DNA from: Polyodon spathula
Lineage: Eukaryota > Chordata > Actinopteri > Acipenseriformes > Polyodontidae
Length of the DNA: 64,000 nt
Direction of reading: 5' to 3'
Assembly: GCF_017654505.1 (NCBI RefSeq)
Contig: NC_054549.1
Location: forward strand, 28,507,647 to 28,571,646
Shown: piece by piece, positions 37,856-49,918 of the stretch
Position numbering within the stretch: the first letter of the stretch is position 1
Layout of the letters: every line of letters begins with the position of its first letter
Notes under the pieces: model-generated
What the model was told of the DNA's origin: nothing
The model's input: only the letters and a program-made list of their open reading frames with translations
The model's database searches: none
Position numbers and translations under genes: made by a program

Positions 37856-38537
37856 ACAGAAGGGTTCTGAACCTGTTCATTAAATCACACCTGTGGCCCT
37901 CTAACTGCCATGTAGGCCGTAGACTCCCCAGTGTCCATTTCACAGCCCAACCTGTTTTTTTGAGGCACACTGGCCTAAACACATATGACAGCATGACCAC
38001 CATCTGCAGACTTATCTGGATACAGAAAGTTGTTCCATATTTTCTTTACTGAAATTTTTATTTATATAACAGAAGCATTTATAGCTAAATGTTTTCTTAC
38101 ATTTCTGTATTGCTTCCTGTGCTAGAACAGAGAAGTAGACAGTACTATTACAGCTGCAATTACTAGCAGGACAAACTATGCAAAGGTGAACATAAACCAA
38201 CTGGAAATAACAAGTATTGGGACAGTGCAGCGACGGGTAAACGTATACAGAAACCAGTAAAGAGGTCAATTATTGAAAATGTTTTTTTATTGAAAGGGAC
38301 AATTATTGAAACTAGTTTTATTTCTGTAAGTGACAGCAGAAAGAAAGGCTTTTCAAAAAGTGAAAAAGTATGCAAAATTACACACACATGAAAATTTACC
38401 TTCAGAATATCCTAAAATACTCAAATACACTACTTCCAATTCTGATGACACATTAAGTACAAGTTTTTGAGAGTATGCAAATTCGGGGGTATTTCCAGAC
38501 AAATACAGTATTTCACCCCCACCCCCCCCCCCCCCCC

Positions 38538-38565
38538 AAACCTAAACCCTAACCCTAACCCTAAA
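38538..38565. repeat. Interstitial telomere-like repeat (CCCTAA)n
   Basis: About four units of CCTAAA or CCCTAA sit directly between a poly-C run (about 38516-38537 with one A) and a C28 run (38566-38593), which is followed by a 42-base CA microsatellite. The vertebrate telomere unit is TTAGGG, and this is its C-strand. Such a short block is more likely to come from double-strand break repair or slippage than from a chromosome fusion. Confidence 0.85.
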
Positions 38566-38576
38566 CCCCCCCCCCC

Positions 38577-38634
<58 letters not shown>
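38566..38634. repeat. Poly-C (28) followed by (CA)n
   Basis: C28 joins a (CA)21 microsatellite without a break. The minus strand is G-rich, with several G runs long enough for quadruplex formation. Confidence 0.95.
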
Positions 38635-38636
<2 letters not shown>

Positions 38637-39511
38637 GTATTGGTTAATTGTGACAGAAATTGCTAAGGACATTCTTAGGGATATATGGAGGTGTCACTTT
38701 CACTTGAAACTTTCTGGTCACTTTGGTCTCTCATGTGCTAGTCCTATACTGCCTTCTTGTGGTCAACAGCCTAACCTGAAACATAAGGTAGTCGTACACT
38801 GTACATGTTCAATGGAATGATATTCTTCTATTGCTAGGCTCATTTAGCATTGCTCTGATAGATAAAAGTGGGGGAAATCCATACAAAATGAATCAGCCAA
38901 CATAGCAAACATAGAAGAAAAAATAATCCATACACGTCTGCCAAACTTCAGCAAAATGAGCCAAATTCTTCAGCTGTTTATTTTCTTCACTTTTATGACT
39001 GAGGAAAACTAGTTGCTCTACTTAAATACAAGGTTGCTTTTTTTTGTTTACTGCAACCACTCCCCCAGGTTTTTCAAGTTCATCTGGCACTTAAAACATA
39101 TATTTAACTTTAAAAACAAAAAAAAGTTTAAAACACAGAGCAGCTAGTCTTGTTTTCCCACCAAAGCTCTGTGTTGGCAGTGTGTCCCAACCTACTTTTC
39201 TTTATTAACATTAAGAAAAAAAGGAATTCGATATTTAACCTCCTTTAAAAGGGCACAGGCTAATTGAAGTAACTTACAAAAAATGATGGTGATTAAGTAG
39301 ATTCAAGAAAATGCACAGAGTCCTTTTCTTCAATCAGTTGCCAGGTTTATTGAAATATGCAGGGAGTCTGGTCCCAGGTACAGGACAAACAGAATACTCA
39401 ACATTACAATGTTTGCATGACATTAAATACCCTTCTGTATAGATGGTCCACCTCCCCTTTCTCTGACACTTAACCAATGGTCAAGGTACAACACATTATT
39501 CTGTTAATTTA

Positions 39512-39557
39512 GTGTGTGTGTGTGTGTGTCTGTATGTATGTGTGTGTGTGTGTGTGT
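39512..39557. repeat. (TG)n microsatellite, interrupted
   Basis: About 46 bases of TG with a central CTGTATGTA interruption. Confidence 0.92.
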
Positions 39558-40714
39558 AGTCTAGTGTGACAACCTCTGAACTCAGTGCATTCTTCACACT
39601 CCTGGAGAAAAAAGGTCCATAAATCTGCCCCTTTGATCCCAGTGGCATTATCTCTTTCGATCTCTCTGAGAACCTCTGGGTCCAATGCCAGTCCCTGGGA
39701 GCCTTTTAGCCTCTTTATGCTTTGCATTCCAAAGTCTTCCAGCCTGGCCCCTTCTGGTCCACAGCATTGTTATCTCCTTAGCTTGCAGTCAATGCTGGGC
39801 AAGAAACTTGTAGACGCAATGTCTCTATCAATTGTAAGCAGTACATGCAATTTGAACCAAACAGTCTGCTATCTGCAATATTAGTCTCTTTTCAGAAAAA
39901 AACACCAGTATAGCTCTGCCAGTCCACATGCGTAGCAAACTGCTAATCAATTCTCAATCCATGTTTTCCAACACTAATCATGCCAGAACCACATATGCCA
40001 AAAACCTGAAGTAAAAAAATAACTGTTCAGTACATACACTGAATGAATATTGTTTCTTGAAAAAGCCACATAAAAAAAGATTGTTACTGTAACATGTTTT
40101 CTTTAAAAACTGTGCTTAACAGTAATGAAAGAATTTGCATGTTATTTTAACCTGTGCTATCAGTTTTACAACTTACAATAAATCAAGTCCAAGGCGTTTA
40201 CAGTGAAAACGCTCCCCGTTACCAAATGAGAGTTTTGAGACAACACACTCCCTTTCTGTAATCAGAGCTATATCCATGTAATCAGCCGAATCTCAATCCT
40301 GTAGGAACAGGTGTCATCAAAGTCAGCTGACTACAGTAACAGCACATATGTTGTCCTTCACCAAGATGGCGGCCTGAAAATGTGAGGACTTCACAGTCTT
40401 GCAGATCCTGGTGAAGGAAACTCCCTGTTGGCTCAGTGCTTCTTACTGTCGGCAGGTCAAATTTCTGCACCTCACAGGGTAATAAAACTTTGTGTATTTA
40501 TTATATTATTTTAACAACATGTCTTAATTATATTTAAATAAAAATACTTGTATCATTTTCTTCTGCAAAACCTCTGTAAAATGTAGCACGATTAATTTTT
40601 TAATTGGGAAATATACTATAACTTTATGCTGTTCTTAAACTGTACTCTAAAAAATGTAATTTATATTGTGTTATGTATCTCTCAGTTGACTTGTCATTAA
40701 TGTCAGTTGAAACC

Positions 40715-40716
<2 letters not shown>

Positions 40717-40754
<38 letters not shown>
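40717..40754. repeat. (TA)n microsatellite
   Basis: A perfect TA run of about 38 bases followed by a short AT- and T-rich stretch. Confidence 0.92.
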
Positions 40755-40757
<3 letters not shown>

Positions 40758-42419
40758 GTAATATATATATTTTTTTTTTCATAGTTATATGGGTGATAGT
40801 ATCTGCCTAAAGATAATGCATAATAAAAGCTAGAAGACACCACACACCTGATTTAAACTGCTTTACACGCTGTAATGAATTTGCATCTCAGCCTATTGAA
40901 CTGAATAAAAAAGCGAGGGTTGGACGCCAATCACAAATCATACGGTTCAAAGAGGAACTCCTTACCATTCAAATAAAGATCAAGCCATGTGCTTACCTCT
41001 TGACTACATGTCTGATGCTGATGTCAGCATTACTAACTCATCAGTCGCTTGGACAAGATTTATTACAGCACAAATTAGCAAATCTATAGCCTTTGCTTTG
41101 CTTTCAACTTAATTTGAATTACCCATTGCAAGACTACGACCAGCTGATTTTTACAGGTTTAGATTTGCCATTTGTGAACAAATCACAAAACCGATTGTGG
41201 GATGCACTCACATTATTGTGGCTATTCTGCCCTTAGTAAAGCAGGGTGGCAATTCATGTGTTGAGTGGAGTGCTCTGTCCAAAATAATACCTGCGACCTC
41301 GCATGAACTAGAGGACTGTTCAATCATGAGGCTCTTTCCGAGATGTCAAAAATGAAGAACACTGAAAGAATAGTTTCAGATGGAATTACATGAGGTTTGC
41401 GATCACTGAGAGTAATTCTGGGTCCTCGTAATCCATTATTGAGTTTTTATCATGTCTCTCTGTAGCTGTCCTTGCCTGGCTTTAACCTTGTCTGGAGAAT
41501 TATAACTGCCTTGCACTGAACAGCTGCCCCATTCCATTCAAACCATATGTCAATACACATAGACTACTGTTTGAACAGAATGAGGAGCGCTGATCAGTCC
41601 TAGGCAGTTAGAATTGTGACAGGTGAAGACAGATACAGAGAAAAAAAAAAAGTGCAACTCCATGTTGGATGAAAAGAACCCCCAAACATAACTGCAAAAA
41701 AATATAAAACAGGCAAAAGTGGACAAAACATTTGAAGCTACTTGATTTTTATAAATTAAAAGTTGAAACACAATGATTAGGGGGTGGTGAAAAGGTTAAA
41801 GATATGTACAGGTACATAAATACTGCTGTAATGAGTACTATTTTATTAAAAGGACACCAGATCCTAATTGCAGTTCCCCTTCATCATTCACTGACTAATC
41901 ACTGGATTACTAATAGGTCACCGATTGATCTATTTTAATCCAAACACATTTGTAGTATAATACATTAGAGGTCTCATTAGTTACAATTACATCACCATTA
42001 CCAACATTCCCCGAACAATACCTGAAGAATAACTTCAAGATAAAACCAGTTTGCACTGCATTGTTTCATCAAAATCGGACAAGTGGTTCCCAAAATGCAG
42101 CCTTCAATACATGTACCAGCTACTGTACATGGCAAGACATAGTGTGTGAACCAACTTTAAGCTTTTCTGACAGGCTTGTTCTAAGGAATGTCCACTATGT
42201 TTTATCAGAATTGTAGTATAACATCTAGTGTTTTCAGGAGTCAAGGAATTTTATGCACAGGGGAATACTGGCAATAACTTTTTTTTTTTTACAGAAGTGC
42301 ATTAGATGAAGAATCAACCAATCGGCATGTGATTCCAGCACTGCGATGACCAGTAACAAGTGAGACAGCTGTATACAGGTTAAGTGCCACTTATACCATT
42401 CCCAGTGCTTTCCATGGCG

Positions 42420-42472
<53 letters not shown>
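42420..42472. repeat. Poly-A run (53)
   Basis: The longest homopolymer in the window. No LINE or SINE body was recognised to its left. Assembly errors in length are likely at such tracts. Confidence 0.93.
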
Positions 42473-42473
<1 letters not shown>

Positions 42474-45400
42474 AACGTTAAGAATTACTTTACATTTCCC
42501 ACATTTAATATATGTATATTACACGCAGCGAGTTTAAGTGGATCACAAAAACATACCAAACACGCAAATGCAAAATGTACCATTTTTAGTATATAAAATA
42601 TGCAGTGCTGTGCCAACTGTTTTTTCATAAAACAGTAATAACAGAGCACCGCTATGCAAGATATTTACAGAGCATACCCACTGCTATTAAACAAGACAAA
42701 AACATCGTTTTGCATTACTATAGTACACGCGGTTATACGAAAAAATGTCAAATGCGCAACCAGAGCAACTACCATAAGTAAGTTATTAATTTTTCACCTC
42801 CAAAGTTAATCAACCTGGACGTCGTAAATGCCTTGTCGAGAGGGTGCAAATTACTGTATCCCTCTGTCCACATATTAAGTATAACAGCATGCACCTTAGT
42901 GGGGGGAAATAGGTATGAATTTAATAACGCTGCATCTACACAGGAAGCGGGTTCAAACCAACTAAATAGAACGTAATAATAATAATAATAATATAATAAT
43001 AAAATCAATTAGCTTAAGCGGTACCTTTAAAGATTTTCCTCCTGAAGTGTGCTTGCAAGAAGAGCATTTCCACGTAGTCACTCTTTCCAACACCGATTAA
43101 ACTGTATGCCCTTTCTCGTTAAAATATCGATAACTCATACACACAGTGTCGCTCCCTGTAACCAGCTAATTCTTCGGCCGTCCCCCAAAATCTGTTCTTA
43201 CCCCAGATAGCTCGCCATACTAATGAAGCAAAGGACACCTGGGGAATGAGCTGCTGAAGTGAATGTGTTCACATCAGCAATCGTCATTAATAATTACAGC
43301 TCGAGTCTAGTTTACACACACACACATTCCCCTCCGACCGCCAAGGAACTAAAAAATAAATGTCTTTCTATCTCCTTTGAACATAACTGTGATCATTGGC
43401 CACCCGAGGCGTTTTCGTGTTTTAAATAAGCTATAACGAATGGCGTTGCTGTAAATTGTAATGTTATAGGTTTTTTTTTTTTTTTTTTATTTATTTTTTA
43501 TTTTTTTTTAAAAAAAATGCAAAATACTGTTTGAACCTTCCTTTGGGAGTTCTGCTGGCCCATTTTTATGTTTTGTTGTGTGGCATGCAGAGATAAACGA
43601 GCTCAAAGGAAATTGCATCAACTACAGGTAGCCTACTTTTCACAAAGAATAGTAACTTGACAATGCATATACTAGTGTTCGACCAATATTTTCTTTTCAC
43701 TGTAATGAAATACACTTTAAGGTTAGAAAAGACCAAGCTGCCAATGGTTGAGTTTCAATAAAATAATCTGAAAATAAAACGTGTATACGTTTCTTCGTGT
43801 AGTTTTAAAATTATTGATGATAATGTGTCTATTTAACTCCCCATGAAAGGCATTTTGAATGCCAAATTAATTAAGGATTTGAATACAAGCAGCAGTTAAG
43901 TTTTGAACAAATGCTTTTTGAATCAACAGAATGTTGGCTCAGGTTTGTTTCAAAGGCATTGCTGCTTAAACTTTCAGGACTGGTCCGTCTCCATTCCGGA
44001 TTCCGGATTCCACAGTCGAGTCTTCGACGCTCTGTTGTTTAAAAGCTCCAAAGGTACTTTAATTTATTGCATTGCAGTTGTATGTCAAATCTATAGAGTA
44101 CTGTATGCTTCCGTTTTGGGGGTTGCCAGAGGAAAAAAAAAAAAAAACGGCCTTTAGCTAAAACACATGAAGCACTTAGTGAATATTTATACTGTATGCA
44201 CAAACCAAAAACTATAAAGCATAGAAGACATGTCTGTGGTTTTAACCTAAGCAGTTAGCTAATTGCTACAGTACAGTAGCCAGTGGTTAAACTGAGGGGA
44301 GACCCAGGGCCCACAGTATAAATCACTAAGAAAATCCACTCAAGCTATATGATTATACTCAAAAACTATAGAGTTAAATTGTCATTGTGTGGGATAATCT
44401 TAACAACTGTTATTTAAATGTCAATTTAAAAAACTAGGCAAAGCATTTTTAGTTTGATACAGATTACAATCAATACTGAGAATAAATCACTTATCTGCAC
44501 TTTTATTTGGTATTGCAGAGATATTTTTTAGTCAAATTGAAACAGAGATCAACCTCAAAAAAAGGTTAAAAAATAAATAAATAAATAAAATAGGGACCAT
44601 TGTTATGCTATTCAGAGATATAATGTGTAAAGCCTTGCTTAGCAACCCGTTTAAAGGCAAGAAATTCCTTACCGAAATAGATGTCTTAATCTGTCAGCAC
44701 CCTACCTTGTTGTCTGCCCACACTCTAAAGCCATATACAGCATGAACTTCAAAACAGGTATTACAAGCAGACAGGTATTAATTAGGTCCCTTTTTATGTA
44801 TTTATAGAATAATAATAGTTCCAACAATACACATTAATTACACCTCACTTAACAGAATGATTAGGGTTTAGAGAAATGACTGGGTCAGTTAAGGAAAATG
44901 AAACATAATAGAAACCTTCTAGGCTTTAAGCATTTATTGAATTATTCTAACATAATACATTCGGTGAAGCCATGATCCCTCTTACTAAGTATTGTAAAGA
45001 GGTTTTAGTAAAGGATTCATATCATCTGTCAGAAAGAGATACAGACTTCATATTTGGGAGGTTATTGAAACTCTTTGGGTGAAATGTGTTGGTAACCTTA
45101 AAAGTAATTCTAGCAAACAAATAAATTCCCTTGTCCATTTTCACTCCCAGTCGTTACATGGGTCTCACATTTTAAGTTTTTAAAGAAACACATGTTACAG
45201 CAAACATGCATTTTCATTTTAAAACAGACATCTGGTACTACGCTAGGTTAACAAATGTTCTCAGTTGGCTTGCTTTGTCTTCCCTTCCAAGAAGTCTGTT
45301 ACTACTTTAATTCCTTGTTAATTTTATCCCAGCATTGTATTCTGGGTCAAAGCATTATACTTGCTGCAAAATCAATAGGGAAATAAGTTGATTGGTTATT

Positions 45401-48400
45401 GAAAGTTATTGGATTGGGTCACCATTTGCCCTGATTACAGCTTTGACACATCATAGCATAGATTTAGAGCTTTAGTGGATACATATGCATGATACACACG
45501 AATATCTCAGTTTCACTCACTCACAACTTACAGTTTCTAATGATGTTCATCTTACGGAACAGAATTTATTTCTATGCTTAGTATATTTCATATTTCTTAT
45601 ACAGCTCCATATGTTCCATATGTTCTCCTGTGCGTCTTTCCCAGTAAAAGTATCACCCTGGCCGCTGAGCTAATTAAGTCGTTCCTCCAGAATGTGTATC
45701 TTCTAAATCGATCACAGTGATTTACTCATAAGTGCCTGCCTCAGAGGTTAAGCTATGTCTTGGAAATGCTGACAATCCCAGACTTTTGTAAACATGATAA
45801 CTTAACTTGACAGAATGACATAAAGTGGGATGTGTGGAGCGCTGTATATATCTAATTGGAATGTTTCGAACGAGATTATTGCTGGGCTGATCAGAGGAAA
45901 AAAAAGGAAGACCTGAAGGTGCTGTAAAAATTCAGTGTTCACTCCTAAACGAAAAAAGAGACTTGGGGTTCTTTATATTACTGTACCATGAATTTTGCTT
46001 TTAGCAAGCCAGCAATGGCAACACAATGGTTTTGAACAAAATGTGAAAATGTTACCACTGCAGCTCTCCCTACAGGTTTTCCTGTCCCCATTACCCACAT
46101 AAATGCTTACCATAATAAAATCATATAAAGGTTTTCTCTGGTAAACCTTTATAAGAGTAGCTCTGAACAACTGTATTGTTATTTAACTGAAATAATTAAT
46201 ATCATTAACTATATCGTTAGTGCCACTGTATTACCACTGAAAATTAATAACTTTGTATGTGGTTCTAATTTTAATAGTATACTTCCCTGTACTATACGTG
46301 TATGGCACAAGCATTAAAATTGAATCCTGTTGTAATTGTAATAAGAAATTGTGTGGCAAATATGTATGTATATTTTCATAATATTTCCTTTATGGATTAC
46401 TATAGGACACTGTAGAATACAGTAGCACTGCTTTTTATCAACTCAGAAAAAGTTTAAATAGATATTTGGACAGAGGGGAGTTCAAGACCACCGGGGTTAG
46501 AACTGGTGGAAGTGCAGCACGGACTCTGCTCCAATGTGTTCAGTGCAGATACTACACTCTTTACTAGTAGAGTTTCTTTACATGTTATCTAATGCTGGGG
46601 AAACAATCATGCATAATGCATTTTCTCTATTAAAGACATCAATCCCCTCTGTGGATTTCAGCCACACGGATCTCAAATCTGAGAAAAACAAAATGTAGAT
46701 GTGCAGTGCGAGGGGGAGGGGATCTGACTCCCCCACTGCTCTGCCGTTAGACAGTTTAGTTCAGTAAGATACAAAGATGAAAGAAATCTCAGCCCGTCTC
46801 CATAGATAATTTATTAGGATGTATTAGCTGCAGGAGTAAGAGAGGTCATTAGGGAATGGCGGAGTCATGTCTCTTTCTCTGACCTAGTGAAGAGCCAGGG
46901 GGCTTCTCTATGCCTCACTCCTCAGAGCTCCAACATTTCAACAAATACAACTGTGTCCAGGCTGGACTGACACGCAGCACCCTCACTGAAGTCGGTACTG
47001 TACCACTTAACATTTGCCATTACAAACTAATACTGTGATTTCACTTTCGATGTTTGGTATTATACTTCCCATATTTAATTCATTAAAGTAGCATTAAATA
47101 TAATTGTAATTGATTTTAAATATTTCTATTGCACTTTTTTTTTTAATAATGTTTGCAATCACTATGAGTGTTTTATGGGTTCTGTTGCTCCAATAGTGAG
47201 TTATTTGCATTCTCCGCTATATCTCTTTACCTTGCCTTTGCCAGCAGAATCCTGACTGCCTGGCACTGAACAGGTTTCCTCATTCCAGTCTGTGATTTTA
47301 TAGGGTGATTTTCTGTCTGATTTAAGCTATGTGAAAAAAGAAATATCAGATAGCTGTATCAATCACTCAATCAATCTTTACTTTATATAGCCCCTTTCAT
47401 AGTATCACATTAGTATCAGGATTTCCTATATTTATGAATATATTTCCTTTTATCAAATCTATCATGGTATACTCTACTTTTATATAAAAAAAGGTAATAC
47501 CCACAAAACTAGTTTTGACCCAGTTGACTATGTCAGTTTTCCAGTTAGAAATACAATGCGATGTACAGTTTACAACTCTACTATTGCTTTTGAAATATCT
47601 CAGTCACAATTGAGGGTTATCACTTTAGGCTATGGAAGACAATAGTCAAATAAAAAAAAAACACAGAAGTATTATACCGTCATTTTGTATTTAACATTAT
47701 AGCAAGAAACACAAATATACCATGTAGGTCACAATGTTTAAAAGAGTATGCCCATTCATAAAACATAATATTTGAAGCAGCTACCGGCAAGGCTCAGAGG
47801 AATTAAAGGTGACAGCAGAGAGCTAGCTGACAAACTGTTAAACTGACAGAATACATACAGTGCATACAGTTACAATCCTGGACTGAACAGCAAATCAGGA
47901 GCATTGGCCTCAATACTGACAATTCTAATTAGTTACAAATTTGCAGCAAATAAATACCTATTGATTCATCTTTTTTTTTTTCCTTAACCGCATTTTGTGC
48001 AGTCTTTCTGAGCAAATTCTTTAAGAACTTCCCACTGTGAAATTGACTGCAAAGACTCATCAAAATTGGCTGTTCTCTTGAGATATGCAAAAATGAAGGA
48101 CAGACTGACAGACAGGTGACTCCATATATCCCTAGATGTTAATGGTCTCAGTAACATGACAAACAAAAAAGTAACAAAAAATGTCCTTACCAAATTTCAT
48201 CAAAATTAAATAACCATTTCTCAAAGTACTACACATTTAAAATTGACATAAAAACAAACAGACTCCACATATCCTCAGTTTCTGATACTTTCAATAACTT
48301 GTGGGACCTTTTATTACAATTGGATATCCTCCACTAGATCCCCATTGACAGGGACACACTATAATAGAGTAGTAGTAACAGATTAGTCAACCATGGAGCT

Positions 48401-49682
48401 GAAATTATAATATTTCACAAGTAGTCATTAGATACTCACTATTTCCCATTTAGGTAATGGCCCTTGTGATTGCTCTAACCTAAATCTGAAAACAGTAGAA
48501 TTTAAGGGAGATTGTATCTTTCTCAGCAGTTCGTTCTTTGAATCAAGCTGGCCCTAAAAGATATATAGTAATTACAGCCCTGTCACTTCAACTTTTTTCT
48601 TACTGGACACAAAAACAGAAAGGGAATATAATTTAAAAGTGATGCTTTGATGATATGAACAAAGAGCCTGTCTTGACTCATTTAAAATGCCATAACCAGC
48701 CCGCAGTAAATCAGCAGGTTGTAAATCTCAGCAGAAACAAGAGCTGGTATCATTTCCATTTTCTCGAGAGCGCGGCTTCAATAATTCATTACAAAAGCAA
48801 CCATGTGTTAACAGCAGCAAAATCCAAGCAATTAAAAAGTCCAACAAGGTCTGGTACCCAGTGCAAAGCATGGCTTTTACAATCGCTCTACTTAACTTGT
48901 TTGCTATTCATTTCCTGCCCTCCTCTGCTGATGCATTTGAAGAATACAAGAGAACAGCTTCCTTAATCAAAGTAAACCCTTGTCAGCATTAATTCAGGTT
49001 GTCCAGCCCTTTAAAAGAAGATAACAGCATCTGAGGGATGGTGAAGAACTCCTTGTAGACAATCTGTTACCCTGCCCTTGCTGAATATGTATTTGATCCC
49101 ATCTACATTTTCTGATTATTTCATTTATTAGCTGTTTAATATCCTGTTGTATGTGTTCTGAATTGTTCTGTGCTGTTGTTTCTGCTTTATAAACTATTTG
49201 CTTTCTAACTAATAAAAAAAAAAAAACAGTTTCTCAAAAGACCTCAAAGCTAACAGAGAGGGAAGTGATGAGAGGAAGTCTATTAGCTTTGCACTGTGGA
49301 CTGAAGTTCATAGGTGAAGCACTGGACACTACAGCCTGTGTAACACGGATATGCTTCCCCACATTCATGCCCCCCTAATGAACAACTACTGTTCAGATAT
49401 AGAGGAAACACCCCTTTTCTCTCAACCCTGCTGTCCCTAACCTAGGCAACCATGGAACTATTTAATTTCTGGGGAGCAGCTACAATACTTGCCACTGCGG
49501 GGCATATTCATAAAATAGTAATGTGCCAGTAAATGCATAGGACCTCAAGTAATGTTTTATGATTATGGCCCTCCATGTTTTGCAACAGATCTCTAAATAA
49601 GTCATACTGAAGGATTTCATAAGAATACCAGTCTTTTTAATGGGAAGCAATAACTCTGAATATAAACTACAAAAATGATGCT

Positions 49683-49918
49683 ACACCAGTGGTTAAGCTG
49701 AACGGATTAACTAGATTTTGCATTGACTTCAGGCGAGTTAATGAAAAAACGAAGTTTGATGCTTATCCTATGCCCTGGGTAGACGAGTTGCTGGAACGTC
49801 TAGGCAAGGCTCATTTTATGATGACATTGGATTTAACGAAGGGGTACTGGCAGATACCCCTGACCCCGGAATCCAGAGAGAGGATGGCATTTTCGACTCC
49901 GTTCGGATTGTACAATTC
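49683..49918 (+). pseudogene. Ty3/Gypsy reverse-transcriptase fragment
   Basis: About 78 codons of open frame carry the motifs RFCIDFRRVN and LDLTKGYWQIPL, followed by AFSTPFGLYN. These are the start of the reverse-transcriptase palm of Ty3/Gypsy retrotransposons. The YVDD-type catalytic box, RNase H and integrase that should follow are absent. The similarity stops at a T12 run, and no gag, protease or LTR flanks it. It is a small dead fragment in GRIP2 intron 1, antisense to the gene. The open frame suggests recent insertion. Confidence 0.85.

Larger units (their letters stand above)
38635..49682 (-). other. GRIP2 intron 1, 38.6-49.7 kb
   Basis: Mostly AT-rich unique sequence. Simple repeats include (TG)n at 39512-39557, (TA)n at about 40717-40754, A53 at 42420-42472, (TAA)n at about 42974-43003, a T-rich tract at about 43471-43517 and (AAAT)n at about 44570-44590. 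A YY1-like motif lies at 40361-40374. At 47370-47405 a short ATCAATCTTTACTTTATATAGC string resembles the end of a common fish repeat. No exon could be supported. Confidence 0.65.

Noticed and set aside
38430..38820. Proline-, histidine- and threonine-rich or glycine-rich open frames
   Set aside because: They are translations of the poly-C and CA repeats.
43180..43330. Minus-strand ATGGCGAGCTATCTGGG followed by a strong GTAAGAAC donor, with CCAAT box farther upstream, as another GRIP2 first exon
   Set aside because: The donor is in phase 2, while GRIP2 exons 2 and 3 need phase 1; joining to exon 2 gives a stop at once. It could still be a non-coding leader exon, but nothing supports that.
47370..47405. 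ATCAATCAATCTTTACTTTATATAGC as an identified repeat end
   Set aside because: It looks like a common fish repeat terminus, but the segment is too short to name.
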